From positions 1 through 19,310 of the forward strand of contig CANQDB010000011.1 of NCBI GenBank assembly GCA_947591175.1: DNA of 19,310 bases, given 5' to 3'. Of this stretch, positions 1 through 6,619 are shown piece by piece. Position numbers and translations under genes: made by a program. The stretch's first letter is position 1. The number at the start of each line of letters is the position of its first letter. Under the pieces are notes generated by a model, which was not told the origin of the DNA, searched no databases, and was given only the letters and a program-made list of their open reading frames with translations. The DNA comes from an uncultured Bacilli bacterium. GTDB taxonomy: Bacteria; Bacillota_I; Bacilli_A; RF39; UBA660.

Positions 1-720
1 TACTTTGATGATGGCCTTGGTATCATTTGGACAAGTGATAGTTAAAGAAAGAGTTTTAATTTGGTTAGTGAGATAGAGATAGCTATTACTTTCTTCTTCC
101 GTTAGATAGGTTAAAAGACGGTTATTACTAATTAAGGCTAAGCCTTTTGTAGTTGGAACATCTTCAAGGCCTATGCAAGGTAAAACAGCACTTTGTTGTT
201 CTAATAAGAGTTTCGCAAAATCTTCGAGAGAAAGAGCAAGAGTTGTTCCTTTAGTTATTTGATTGTTCATAAGAAGGCTTGTTATATCATCTATTTCTTT
301 TTCTTCGTGGATTAAGTTTTCAGGTGTTGTCTCATAGGCTAAAACTATTGGAAAAGAGTTCCTTGAAGTAGGCTCTTTTAAGAAAAATGAGACTGTATCT
401 AATAGATGGTTTGTGGCTACTTCTTCATCTATAATAACTAGTTCTAAATGGGCTAAATCAATTTTTTTGTTGATTTGTAAATAGAGGTTGTTTAAGGCTT
501 CATCGAGTGTTTCACCTGTGCTATTGTAGTATTCGTTATAGTAAGAAGAAGTGCCATCTTCTTTTTCTGGAATTACTAAGTTGGTAGTTATTTGATAAGC
601 ATTATCTTGATATGAAATTCCTAGGGTACTAACGATACCAAGTTCATTTAATTCGGTATAACTTACACATCCTGTTAGCATAAAGAGAAGTAGGAAACTT
701 AAGAGAATTAATTTTTTCAT
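1..720 (-). CDS. gerAC: Spore germination lipoprotein GerAC/GerKC family, 3' end outside window
   Basis: The minus-strand frame is open from ATG at 720 to the window edge, giving 240 residues of a family usually near 370-400, so the C-terminal part is missing. The protein opens with a lysine-led hydrophobic stretch ending in the lipobox LTGC (Cys about residue 17), so it should be lipid-anchored. It is followed by YTELNELGIVSTLGISYQ, the characteristic start of GerAC-type subunits. In the family this lipoprotein is the C subunit of nutrient germination receptors in the spore inner membrane. The start lies 2 bp past the gerAA stop, and the Shine-Dalgarno GGGAGG is inside the last gerAA codons, so the two genes are translationally coupled. 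A B subunit is not visible and may lie beyond the edge. Family assignment is firm; which nutrients it senses cannot be told. Confidence 0.88.
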   Translation of the reverse strand, partial: MKKLILLSFLLLFMLTGCVSYTELNELGIVSTLGISYQDNAYQITTNLVIPEKEDGTSSYYNEYYNSTGETLDEALNNLYLQINKKIDLAHLELVIIDEEVATNHLLDTVSFFLKEPTSRNSFPIVLAYETTPENLIHEEKEIDDITSLLMNNQITKGTTLALSLEDFAKLLLEQQSAVLPCIGLEDVPTTKGLALISNNRLLTYLTEEESNSYLYLTNQIKTLSLTITCPNDTKAIIKV

Positions 721-722
721 GA

Positions 723-2156
723 TTACCTCCCACGTATTTTGTTGGTTTTAGTTAAGTAAGGATTACGGAAACTAATACCTTTATTGCTTGTTTTGATTAG
801 AGCATCTTTTTGTTCTTCTTTAATAAAAGGTGCAAAAGGTGCAAGGTAAGGTTTTCCTAAAGATTTTAAGCTCGCTAAGTGAATAATTAGGAAAATACTA
901 CCTAAGAAAATTCCGTAGATGCCAAGGATAGTTGCTAGGAATAGAAGGATGAAACGCCACCACCGGATGGCAGAAATCATTTCGATTGAGGTAAAGAGGA
1001 GCCCTGAGATGGCCGAAATGGCGACGACAATAATCATAATTGGAGAAACAATTCCAGCATTAACGGCGGCATCTCCTAAGACTAAGCCTCCTAGAATCGA
1101 AACAGCAGTTCCCATACTGGATGGCATTCTAGTGTCACTTTCCCTTAGTATTTCAAAGGTGATACTCATTAATAATGCTTCGATTAGGGCAGGGAAGGGA
1201 ACAGTATCTCGTTGAGCTGCAAAGTTAATCAGTAAATCTAAAGATAGAGCATCTTGATTATGGGTGGTAACTGCAATATAGAAAGCGGGAATAAAAATGG
1301 CAATAAGAAAAGCCAAAAGTCTAATGATTCGAATAAAGGTCACGTTAATTGGTTTTTGATAGTAGTCATCCGTCGTATGAAATAAATCGATTAAGAAACA
1401 AGGCACAATTAAAACATAGGGACTATTGTCGACAATGATAGCAATTTTTCCTTCCAGAAGGGCCATACTTACTTGATCTGGTCGCTCGGTTGCTAAAATG
1501 GTCGGGAAGAATTTAGGGTTTTCACCTTGCATACGTTCTTTAATATAACCGCTATCGATAATACCATCGATATTGATTTCTTGTAGTTTCTTTTGGACCT
1601 CTTTGACGTTTTCTTTTTCGGCAATATTTTCCATATATAGAAGTCCTACTTTAGTTTTGGTTTCTTTACCGATTTTTAGTTCTTTAAGCCAAAGGTGTTT
1701 ACTTTTAATTCTTTTACGGACTAGGCCTAAGTTTTTATTAAAATTTTCGGTAAAGGCATCCTTAGGTCCAAAAACGGATTGTTCATTGTTAGCTTCATTG
1801 ATACCTCTATCGAGAGAGGCTTTTGTTTCAACTCCAAATATTTCGTTTTCACTAGTTATGATGATAGTGTAGCCATTGTAGATAGAATCGATGATATCAG
1901 TATAATTTTTCATTTCTTTGACATGGTGTGCTGGAATTGAAGATAAGAAATAATGATAAAAAGAAGAAGGTATTTCTTTACTTTCCAAGTTCAAGTCAAC
2001 TAAGTAATTTAGAACAAAAAAGTTTATATCCTCGCTACTGGTGAGAACTTCATTATAGACTAAGGTGATAGTTTTACCTAATACTTTCATTTCGCGAAAG
2101 ATAAATTCGTCACTTTTACCAACATCTTTTTTTATTTTTTGGATGAGTTTATCCAC
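723..2156 (-). CDS. gerAA: Spore germination receptor subunit A (GerA family)
   Basis: This 477-residue protein has the GerA family architecture: a soluble N-terminal half (about 1-240) and a C-terminal half with several membrane segments (about 245-440), including IRLLAFLIAIFIPAFYIAV and the SMGTAVSILGGLVLGDAAV stretch. Typical family landmarks are the ITSENEIFGVETKASLDRGI region (Glu-Thr-Lys then RG) and PFPALIEALLMSITFEILRE. In spore formers this subunit forms a nutrient-gated ion channel with the B and C subunits. The start is GTG at 2156, because stop codons close the frame just upstream and no in-frame ATG lies between. The ribosome-binding site is weak (GAGATGA). gerAC follows directly with no B gene between, an order seen in some operons. 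A forespore-like promoter precedes it. Confidence 0.92.
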   Translation of the reverse strand: MDKLIQKIKKDVGKSDEFIFREMKVLGKTITLVYNEVLTSSEDINFFVLNYLVDLNLESKEIPSSFYHYFLSSIPAHHVKEMKNYTDIIDSIYNGYTIIITSENEIFGVETKASLDRGINEANNEQSVFGPKDAFTENFNKNLGLVRKRIKSKHLWLKELKIGKETKTKVGLLYMENIAEKENVKEVQKKLQEINIDGIIDSGYIKERMQGENPKFFPTILATERPDQVSMALLEGKIAIIVDNSPYVLIVPCFLIDLFHTTDDYYQKPINVTFIRIIRLLAFLIAIFIPAFYIAVTTHNQDALSLDLLINFAAQRDTVPFPALIEALLMSITFEILRESDTRMPSSMGTAVSILGGLVLGDAAVNAGIVSPIMIIVVAISAISGLLFTSIEMISAIRWWRFILLFLATILGIYGIFLGSIFLIIHLASLKSLGKPYLAPFAPFIKEEQKDALIKTSNKGISFRNPYLTKTNKIRGR

Positions 2157-2177
2157 ATTATCATCTCATTTCAATGT

Positions 2178-2208
2178 TAGTATGGCAAAAAATAGTAAAA
2201 AGTATAAG
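2178..2208 (-). promoter_or_regulatory. Possible forespore (SigG/SigF-type) promoter for the gerA operon
   Basis: On the minus strand, CATACTA lies at 2184-2178, the -10 motif typical of forespore sigma-G promoters. TTATA lies at 2207-2203, 18 bp upstream, as a possible -35. It sits about 22 bp before the gerAA GTG. gerA operons in Bacillus are transcribed by sigma-G, so motif and gene agree. No equally good housekeeping promoter is visible on this strand. Inference from motif only. Confidence 0.5.
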
Positions 2209-2267
2209 TAAAATAAAACTAGGAAGAAATGAGAAAAACATTTATAATGAAAATGGAAGTGGTTAGT

Positions 2268-3485
2268 ATGAAAAAGATGCGGGCAACTATTTTAAAACAA
2301 GATCATTTTGGTGATGGTATTGCTAAAGATAAGGAAGAACTTATTTTTATAAAAGGGGCTTTGAAGGGTGAAGAAGTTTCTTTTGAAGTGACAGAAGAAA
2401 AGAAGAATTTTAAAAGAGGGAAAATTTTAGAAGTAATTAAAGAAAGTCCTGATAGAGTAGTTCCAACTTGTCCTTATTATGGTATTTGTGGGGGTTGTCA
2501 GTTAGCACATCAGTCGTATGCTAGTGAACTTAAATGGAAAGAAGAAAAGGTAAAAGAGATTTTAGCAAAGTATGCGTTATACAATGGAAAAATCGAACCG
2601 ATTAAAAGTGGTCAAGATTATGCTTATCGAAATAAAGTTGTTTTTAAGGTGAAAAATAGGCATCTTGCTTTAACTACATATAAGAGCAATGAGTTAGTGG
2701 AAGTAGATAGATGTTTGTTATTATCCGATGAAATGAACGAGTTGGTCGAAAAGATTAATGATTATTTAATTGAGGCTACTCCTTTTGATGAGCTTCAATT
2801 AAGGGAAAATGATAAAGGTCACTTTTTAATTGGAACTATTGGAGTATTAGATAAAGATAAGTTTTTAAAAGCGGTAGAAAATTTTAAAGTAGATGTTATT
2901 TATTACAATCACGAAAAGATCTATGAAAAGGAAAAGTTTGCGATAACTATTTTAGGTAAAGATTTTGAATTGGGAGAGACTTCTTTCTTTCAAATCAATC
3001 GTTTTATGACTGAAGTATTATATTCTTTGGCTCTAGACGAAGTAAAAAAAGTTAAACCTAAATCTTTGGTTGATCTTTATTGTGGTACAGGAACAATTGG
3101 ATTGTTAGCTAGTAGAGATGCTTCTAAAGTAATAGGAATTGAAGTTGTTCCGGAAGCTATTCAAAACGCTTTAGCAAATAAAACACGAAATAACGTTTGC
3201 AATATAGATTTTTTGGAAGGTAAAGTAGAGGATAAGATAGATTCTATTTCTGAAAGTGATTTTGTAATAGTCGATCCACCAAGACGTGGCTTAGATAAGA
3301 AAACAAAAGAGGTAATTCTTTCGTTATTACCTCAAATGATCGTCTATGTATCGTGTGATGTTGTAACCTTGGCAAGAGATCTTAAAGATTTACAGGTTTC
3401 TTATAAAATTTCTAGGGTAACACCTGTCGATATGTTTCCACGGACTTATCACGTCGAATGTGTTTGTGTCCTAAAACTCCGATAA
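2268..3485 (+). CDS. rlmD: 23S rRNA (uracil-5-)-methyltransferase, RlmD/RlmCD type
   Basis: The protein transfers a methyl group from S-adenosylmethionine to C5 of specific uracils in 23S rRNA; Bacillota members often do both sites done by RlmC and RlmD in E. coli. An N-terminal TRAM-like RNA-binding domain (about 1-55) is followed by a 4Fe-4S ligand set: Cys68, Cys74 and Cys77 in TCPYYGICGGCQ, plus Cys149 in VDRCLL. The SAM loop is DLYCGTGTIG (about 269-278), then VDPPRRGL (about 335) and YVSCDVVTLARDL, whose Cys363 is the catalytic nucleophile. FFQINRF, which binds the base, is also present. I start at ATG 2268 because GGAAGTGG sits 7 bp upstream; the longer frame from 2229 has its AGGAAG only 2 bp from the ATG. 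Length (405) is normal. All key residues are present. Confidence 0.93.
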   Translation: MKKMRATILKQDHFGDGIAKDKEELIFIKGALKGEEVSFEVTEEKKNFKRGKILEVIKESPDRVVPTCPYYGICGGCQLAHQSYASELKWKEEKVKEILAKYALYNGKIEPIKSGQDYAYRNKVVFKVKNRHLALTTYKSNELVEVDRCLLLSDEMNELVEKINDYLIEATPFDELQLRENDKGHFLIGTIGVLDKDKFLKAVENFKVDVIYYNHEKIYEKEKFAITILGKDFELGETSFFQINRFMTEVLYSLALDEVKKVKPKSLVDLYCGTGTIGLLASRDASKVIGIEVVPEAIQNALANKTRNNVCNIDFLEGKVEDKIDSISESDFVIVDPPRRGLDKKTKEVILSLLPQMIVYVSCDVVTLARDLKDLQVSYKISRVTPVDMFPRTYHVECVCVLKLR

Positions 3486-3611
3486 AACCTTTATAAATAA
3501 ACTATTCACTTTTAAACTGAAAAATGGTAAAAATTCAGTTAGAAAGGGAACGATTCTAATCTATGAAATAATTATATTGATTTTTGTTTGTGTCCTAAAT
3601 CTAACATAAAA
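3461..3611 (+). repeat. Imperfect duplication of the rlmD 3' end
   Basis: The end of rlmD (3461-3487, coding CVLKLR and stop) recurs at 3585-3611. The first 15 bases (TGTTTGTGTCCTAAA) are identical and about 22 of 27 match overall. The second copy reads FVCVLNLT-stop in the same relative frame, so it may be the tail of a decayed second methyltransferase copy or a local duplication. Between the copies lies an AT-rich stretch with an inverted repeat AACTGAA/TTCAGTT (about 3516-3541) without a T-tract. The 178 bp before the next gene holds nothing else I can name. Confidence 0.5.
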
Positions 3612-3635
3612 AATAGTCACCATTTAACTTAGTTT

Positions 3636-3657
3636 CTACTATTCTATAGTAGGAGCG
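3636..3657 (+). promoter_or_regulatory. Hairpin abutting the ribosome-binding site of the DUF305 gene
   Basis: CTACTAT (3636-3642) and ATAGTAG (3646-3652) form a perfect 7-bp stem with a 3-base loop. Its 3' arm includes the first bases of the Shine-Dalgarno TAGGAGCG used by the gene at 3664. The same bases contain a possible -10 (TATAGT), so the palindrome could act in DNA as an operator or in RNA as a translation gate. Confidence 0.4.
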
Positions 3658-3663
3658 TGTATT

Positions 3664-4230
3664 ATGGATAATTCTATTAATCAAGAGGCTCGTTTATATT
3701 TACAACAGTTTGATGTAATTTTAAAACAAATGAGTGCTTCGATGTTATATCCTAAACTTACTAATAACATAACTTTAGATTTTATTCGATGTATGATTCC
3801 ACATCATGAAGCAGCAATTCAAATGTCTAATAATTTGTTACGTTTTACTAATTATCCACCATTAATTAGGATTGCTAATAATATTATTAAAGTTCAACAA
3901 GAAGAGATTCAAACGATGAAAGATATTGCTCGAACGACTAGTCGGGAAAAGAATAGTAAGGGAGAATTAAATCTTTACTGGAATCGTTATTTTGAAATAA
4001 CTATCAATATGATTAACCAAATGCAAAATAGCGCAAGAACTCCTGACATAAATTTAGACTTTACAACAGAAATGATTCCGCATCATGAAGGAGCAATTGA
4101 ACTTTGTCAAAATGTTATGAATTTTATGATTGATCCAAGATTGCGTAGTTTGGCTAGTAAAATCATAAGAGAACAAACTGTAGGTGTCGAGGAATTAAAA
4201 CAAATTAGGAGTCAACTAGTAAGCAGATAA
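3664..4230 (+). CDS. DUF305-family four-helix protein with two MIPHHE repeats
   Basis: This 188-residue protein is made of two related halves. Each holds the DUF305 signature: DFIRCMIPHHEAAIQM (about residues 39-54) and DFTTEMIPHHEGAIEL (about 132-147). Each half also has the following L-x-x-A-x-x-I-I-x-x-Q/E segment (LIRIANNIIKVQQ, LRSLASKIIREQ). The family folds as a ferritin-like helical bundle; the paired histidines and glutamate are likely metal ligands, but the in vivo role is not settled. No signal peptide or membrane segment is visible, so it should be cytoplasmic, unlike many DUF305 proteins, which are exported. The start is fixed by TAGGAGCG 7-8 bp upstream. It is monocistronic: rlmD lies 178 bp upstream and an RNA gene follows. 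Confidence 0.85.
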   Translation: MDNSINQEARLYLQQFDVILKQMSASMLYPKLTNNITLDFIRCMIPHHEAAIQMSNNLLRFTNYPPLIRIANNIIKVQQEEIQTMKDIARTTSREKNSKGELNLYWNRYFEITINMINQMQNSARTPDINLDFTTEMIPHHEGAIELCQNVMNFMIDPRLRSLASKIIREQTVGVEELKQIRSQLVSR

Positions 4231-4237
4231 TATATTT

Positions 4238-4250
4238 GGTAATAATTACC
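4238..4250. promoter_or_regulatory. 13-bp palindrome, copy 1 (GGTAATAATTACC)
   Basis: A perfect palindrome around a central A. It lies 24 bp upstream of the -10 (TATACT, 4275-4280) of the first small RNA. Near-identical copies occur at 4422-4434 and 4782-4794. Its symmetry and repeated placement before -10 boxes suggest a shared regulator-binding site; the protein is unknown. Confidence 0.5.
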
Positions 4251-4274
4251 ACGAATTTAAAGAGTGTTTTGTGC

Positions 4275-4280
4275 TATACT
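4275..4280 (+). promoter_or_regulatory. Extended -10 promoter of small RNA copy 1
   Basis: TGTGCTATACT gives an extended -10 (TG-n-TATACT) with no clear -35. The expected start is near 4287. The surrounding TTTTGTG-n-TATA context is shared with the second RNA copy (4465-4476) and with the array promoter at 6575-6587. Confidence 0.6.
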
Positions 4281-4286
4281 TTAGTT

Positions 4287-4395
4287 GTCTTGAAAAAGAC
4301 AAAAGAGGATGAGTTTGATTGACCGAATCAAATGCTTTCCCTTATTTGGGTTTAGCATCTGTAATCAACACTAGTTGAAATCAGATGCTTTTTTC
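4287..4395 (+). ncRNA. Structured small RNA, copy 1 (probable antitoxin paralogue)
   Basis: From the inferred start a ~109-nt RNA can be drawn. It has a short 5' hairpin (GTCTT-gaaa-AAGAC), a purine-rich linker, a hairpin TTTGATT-gacc-GAATCAAA, a possible CCC/GGG pairing, and a 15-nt arm pair GCATCTGTAATCAAC (4355-4369) / GTTGAAATCAGATGC (4374-4388). The last is followed by TTTTTT and serves as a rho-independent terminator. The region from the second hairpin to the terminator closely matches copy 2. No reading frame of note lies inside. It has no toxin gene of its own next to it, so it may be a spare or trans-acting antitoxin, or an independent sRNA. Confidence 0.6.
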
Positions 4396-4421
4396 TTTAT
4401 TAAATGATAAATAAAATTTCT

Positions 4422-4434
4422 GGAAATAATTACC
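4422..4434. promoter_or_regulatory. 13-bp palindrome, copy 2 (GGAAATAATTACC)
   Basis: One mismatch from the perfect palindrome of copy 1. It lies between the terminator of RNA copy 1 and the -35 (TTGTTA, 4448) of RNA copy 2. Confidence 0.5.
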
Positions 4435-4447
4435 ATAAGTTAAGACC

Positions 4448-4476
4448 TTGTTAAAAAAGTTATTTTGTGTTATAGT
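4448..4476 (+). promoter_or_regulatory. Promoter of small RNA copy 2
   Basis: TTGTTA (4448-4453), 17-bp spacer, TATAGT (4471-4476) with an upstream TG. This is a good housekeeping promoter; transcription should begin near 4483. Confidence 0.65.
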
Positions 4477-4482
4477 ATAGTT

Positions 4483-4597
4483 GTCTTTGAAAGGACATAA
4501 AATAAAAAAGGATACGTTTGATTGGTGGAATCAAATGCTTTCCCAATATTGGTTTGGCATCTGAAATCAACACAAGTTGAAATCAGATGCTTTTTTT
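4483..4597 (+). ncRNA. Antisense antitoxin RNA (copy 2) of a type I toxin-antitoxin locus
   Basis: A ~115-nt RNA with the same plan as copy 1: 5' hairpin (GTCTTTGAAAGGAC), then GGATACGTTTGATT-ggtgg-AATCAAA, TGCTTTCCC, and the terminator arms GCATCTGAAATCAAC (4557-4571) / GTTGAAATCAGATGC (4576-4590) plus a T-tract at 4591-4597. Its 3' end abuts the stop codon of the convergent peptide gene (4598-4675, minus strand), so any read-through of the toxin mRNA is fully complementary to it. In addition, GGCATCTGA occurs in direct repeat at 4556-4564 (this RNA) and 4721-4729 (antisense to the toxin leader). That gives a second 9-bp pairing with the toxin 5' leader. This two-site plan matches the Fst/par and TxpA/RatA class of systems. 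Function inferred. Confidence 0.65.
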
Positions 4598-4675
4598 CTA
4601 TTTCAGAAGTAAAATAATTACAACTAAGAATAGTAATAATATTATAATGAATTGAGAAAATTCTCTTTTCGTCAT
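4598..4675 (-). CDS. Small hydrophobic peptide, probable type I toxin
   Basis: The minus strand encodes a 25-residue peptide, MTKREFSQF followed by a run of Ile, Leu, Val and Phe and a final Lys: one membrane helix with positively charged residues near both ends. This is the usual build of type I toxins that insert in the membrane. The ribosome-binding site AAAGGTGG (4690-4683) is 7 nt before the ATG at 4675. It lies within a strong hairpin, as expected for toxins whose translation is delayed. The stop codon abuts the terminator of the convergent antitoxin RNA. I do not recognise the sequence as Fst, TxpA, BsrG or any named family. The short length is the main reason for caution, but leader, promoter and convergent RNA together make chance unlikely. 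Confidence 0.68.
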   Translation of the reverse strand: MTKREFSQFIIILLLFLVVIILLLK

Positions 4676-4681
4676 AACATC

Positions 4682-4717
4682 ACCACCTTTCTTTTATCGA
4701 AAGATAAAAAGGGGTGG
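4682..4717 (-). promoter_or_regulatory. Hairpin hiding the toxin ribosome-binding site
   Basis: On the + strand, CCACCTTTCTTTTATC and GATAAAAAGGGGTGG flank GAAA. In the minus-strand mRNA this makes a ~15-bp stem with a single bulge and a UUUC loop, which pairs the AAAGGTGG Shine-Dalgarno with an upstream CCACCCC. It should keep the peptide mRNA silent until refolded or processed. Confidence 0.65.
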
Positions 4718-4751
4718 GAAGGCATCTGATTTTTCAAACGTATCCAAATTA

Positions 4752-4757
4752 ATTATA
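4752..4757 (-). promoter_or_regulatory. Extended -10 promoter of the toxin mRNA
   Basis: On the minus strand TGTTATAAT gives a consensus extended -10. The start should fall near 4745, so the mRNA begins around GGATACGTTTGA. The same 12 bases head the conserved part of antitoxin copy 2 (4510-4521), forming an inverted repeat in DNA. Confidence 0.6.
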
Positions 4758-4781
4758 ACAAAATACAAGAGTAAAATTACT

Positions 4782-4794
4782 GGAAATAATTACC
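4782..4794. promoter_or_regulatory. 13-bp palindrome, copy 3 (GGAAATAATTACC)
   Basis: Identical to copy 2. It lies between the divergent toxin (-10 at 4752-4757) and pepF (-10 at 4804-4809) promoters and covers the pepF -35 position. A bound protein could control both directions. Confidence 0.5.
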
Positions 4795-4803
4795 TCTTTT
4801 TGG

Positions 4804-4809
4804 TATAGT
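4804..4809 (+). promoter_or_regulatory. Probable -10 of the pepF promoter
   Basis: TATAGT, with the -35 position occupied by the palindrome at 4782-4794 (no good TTGACA match). A start near 4816 would leave a leader of about 20 nt. Confidence 0.45.
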
Positions 4810-4837
4810 AGAAGGGTAGTTAGAAAGGATGAAATAT

Positions 4838-6535
4838 ATGGATTTTAAAAAGATGGAGTATCAAAGACCTAATTATGAAAGTTTTAAAGAAGAAAGTGCC
4901 AAACTTTACGAAGAACTAAAAAAGGCTACAACTAAGAATGAATATTTAACTATATTTCAAAAGATTAATGATTCTTGGAATGAAGTAGTGGCTATGTACG
5001 AACTAGCCTATATTCGTTATACGATGGATACCAATGATTCTTTTTATAAAGAAGAACAGGCTTATTTTGATGAGATGATACCAGAATTTGATGCCATTCA
5101 CCATCAGTTCTATGAAATTGTTGTAGATTGTCCTTGGAAAGAGGAGTTAAAAGAGGTTATTCCACCACAATTTTTTAGAAGAGTAGAAAACAAGATGAAG
5201 TTATTTGATCCAGTCATTATCGAAGATGAAAAAGAAGAAAATCGCTTGACTAGTCAATATACGGCTCTTTTAGGAAGCGCTAAAATCGAGTTTGATGGAG
5301 AAACTTATAACTTAGCACGTCTTGCAAAATTGCGTTCTAGTGAGGATCGTGATTTACGTAAAAGAGCAAACGATGCCTATTGGGGCTTCTTTGCTGAACA
5401 TCAAACTGAGTTCGATGAAATCTATGATTCTTTGGTAAAGATACGTGACCGAATTGCTAAAAAGTTAGGTTTTCCTAATTATGTGCCAGTTGGGTATCTC
5501 GCTATGGATAGAATCGGTTACGATCAAAATGATATTGCGGCTTTAAGAGAAAAGATTATCGATTACGTCGTTCCTTTTGTGCAAAAACAAGAAAAGTTAC
5601 GACTTCAACGTTTAGGTTTAGAGAAAGCAGAGTATTACGACCATGGTATTTCCTATAAAGATGGAAATCCTACTCCTAAAGGTACGGAAGAAGAACTTGT
5701 TAACAAGGCTCAAGCAATGTATGAGCAAATGGATAAAGATTTAAGCGAGACCTTTAAAATGATGAAAGAAAATCATCTTTTCGATTTGACAGCTCGCGAT
5801 GGTAAGACGACTGGCGGATATTGTCAATTCTTACAAAAGTGGAATGTTCCTTTTATCTTTGCTAACTTTAATGGAACTAGTCACGATGTCGAAGTACTAA
5901 CTCACGAGTTTGGACATTCTTTCCAATCTTATCACAGCAATTATGGTAAAGATATAATTATCGAAGAACTAGCTTTTCCAACGACGGAAGCCGCCGAAAT
6001 TTTCTCCATTTCGATGGAATACTTAACACATCCTTATATGGAAGAGTTCTTTAAAGAAGATATCTCTAAATTTTTACATAAACATTTACTTGATGCTATT
6101 TCCTTTTTACCATATGGAGCCTTGGTAGATCATTTTCAAGAAGAGGTTTATAAAAATCCCGAATTAACACCTGAAGAAAGACGAGCTCTATGGAGACGAC
6201 TTGAAAAAATCTATCAACCTGAACTGGACTTTACCGGAATGCCTTATTTGGAACAAGGTGGAAAATTCGTTCCTCAATCACATATTTATCAAAATCCATT
6301 CTATTATATCGATTACGCTCTTGCTTACATTGCGGCTTTAGAAATATGGATGATTTCTCTAAACAATAAAGAAGAGGCTTTAGATAAATATAAACATCTT
6401 GCTTTTATTGGGGGTAGAAAATCATATTTGGAACTTTTGGAAGAAGGTAAACTTCATAATCCATTTACCTCAGATATTTTAAAAGAAATCATGGCAACTA
6501 TCGAGGAAGAGGCTAACAAAATAGATATTGATTAA
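4838..6535 (+). CDS. pepF: M3-family oligoendopeptidase (PepF-like)
   Basis: This is a cytoplasmic zinc metallopeptidase of family M3 that cleaves short peptides. The zinc site HEFGH (about residues 356-360) is within VLTHEFGHSFQSYHS, and the following FPTTEAAEIF (about 380-389) supplies the third ligand glutamate. DGKTTGGYCQFL just before the zinc site is typical of the PepF branch. Length (565) is normal and there is no signal peptide. I chose ATG 4838 over 4829 because AAAGGATG sits 7-9 bp before 4838 but touches 4829. The gene is monocistronic, with its own promoter and a terminator at 6540. Family certain; symbol by general similarity only. Confidence 0.92.
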   Translation: MDFKKMEYQRPNYESFKEESAKLYEELKKATTKNEYLTIFQKINDSWNEVVAMYELAYIRYTMDTNDSFYKEEQAYFDEMIPEFDAIHHQFYEIVVDCPWKEELKEVIPPQFFRRVENKMKLFDPVIIEDEKEENRLTSQYTALLGSAKIEFDGETYNLARLAKLRSSEDRDLRKRANDAYWGFFAEHQTEFDEIYDSLVKIRDRIAKKLGFPNYVPVGYLAMDRIGYDQNDIAALREKIIDYVVPFVQKQEKLRLQRLGLEKAEYYDHGISYKDGNPTPKGTEEELVNKAQAMYEQMDKDLSETFKMMKENHLFDLTARDGKTTGGYCQFLQKWNVPFIFANFNGTSHDVEVLTHEFGHSFQSYHSNYGKDIIIEELAFPTTEAAEIFSISMEYLTHPYMEEFFKEDISKFLHKHLLDAISFLPYGALVDHFQEEVYKNPELTPEERRALWRRLEKIYQPELDFTGMPYLEQGGKFVPQSHIYQNPFYYIDYALAYIAALEIWMISLNNKEEALDKYKHLAFIGGRKSYLELLEEGKLHNPFTSDILKEIMATIEEEANKIDID

Positions 6536-6539
6536 GAAG

Positions 6540-6565
6540 AAGGCTTTAGAAATAAGTCTTTTTTC
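6540..6565 (+). terminator. Rho-independent terminator after pepF
   Basis: AAGGCTT (6540-6546) pairs with AAGTCTT (6554-6560), one G-U, followed by TTTT. Confidence 0.6.
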
Positions 6566-6574
6566 TTTGATTGT

Positions 6575-6587
6575 TTTGTGTTATCAT
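6575..6587 (+). promoter_or_regulatory. Probable promoter of the paralogue array
   Basis: TTTTGTGTTATCAT carries an extended -10 (TG-T-TATCAT). The TTTTGTG-n-TAT context matches the small RNA promoters at 4275 and 4471. No clear -35, since the position falls in the terminator T-tract. Confidence 0.45.
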
Positions 6588-6619
6588 AGAAAGCAACTTT
6601 ATAGGGAAGTGATGCAAGT

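Noticed and set aside
919..1872. Plus-strand open frames opposite gerAA
   Set aside because: They lie antisense to a clear GerA gene, have no family motif and are shadows of its codon pattern.
4287..4597. CRISPR array
   Set aside because: There are only two copies, each with its own promoter and terminator; repeat length and spacing do not fit a repeat-spacer pattern.
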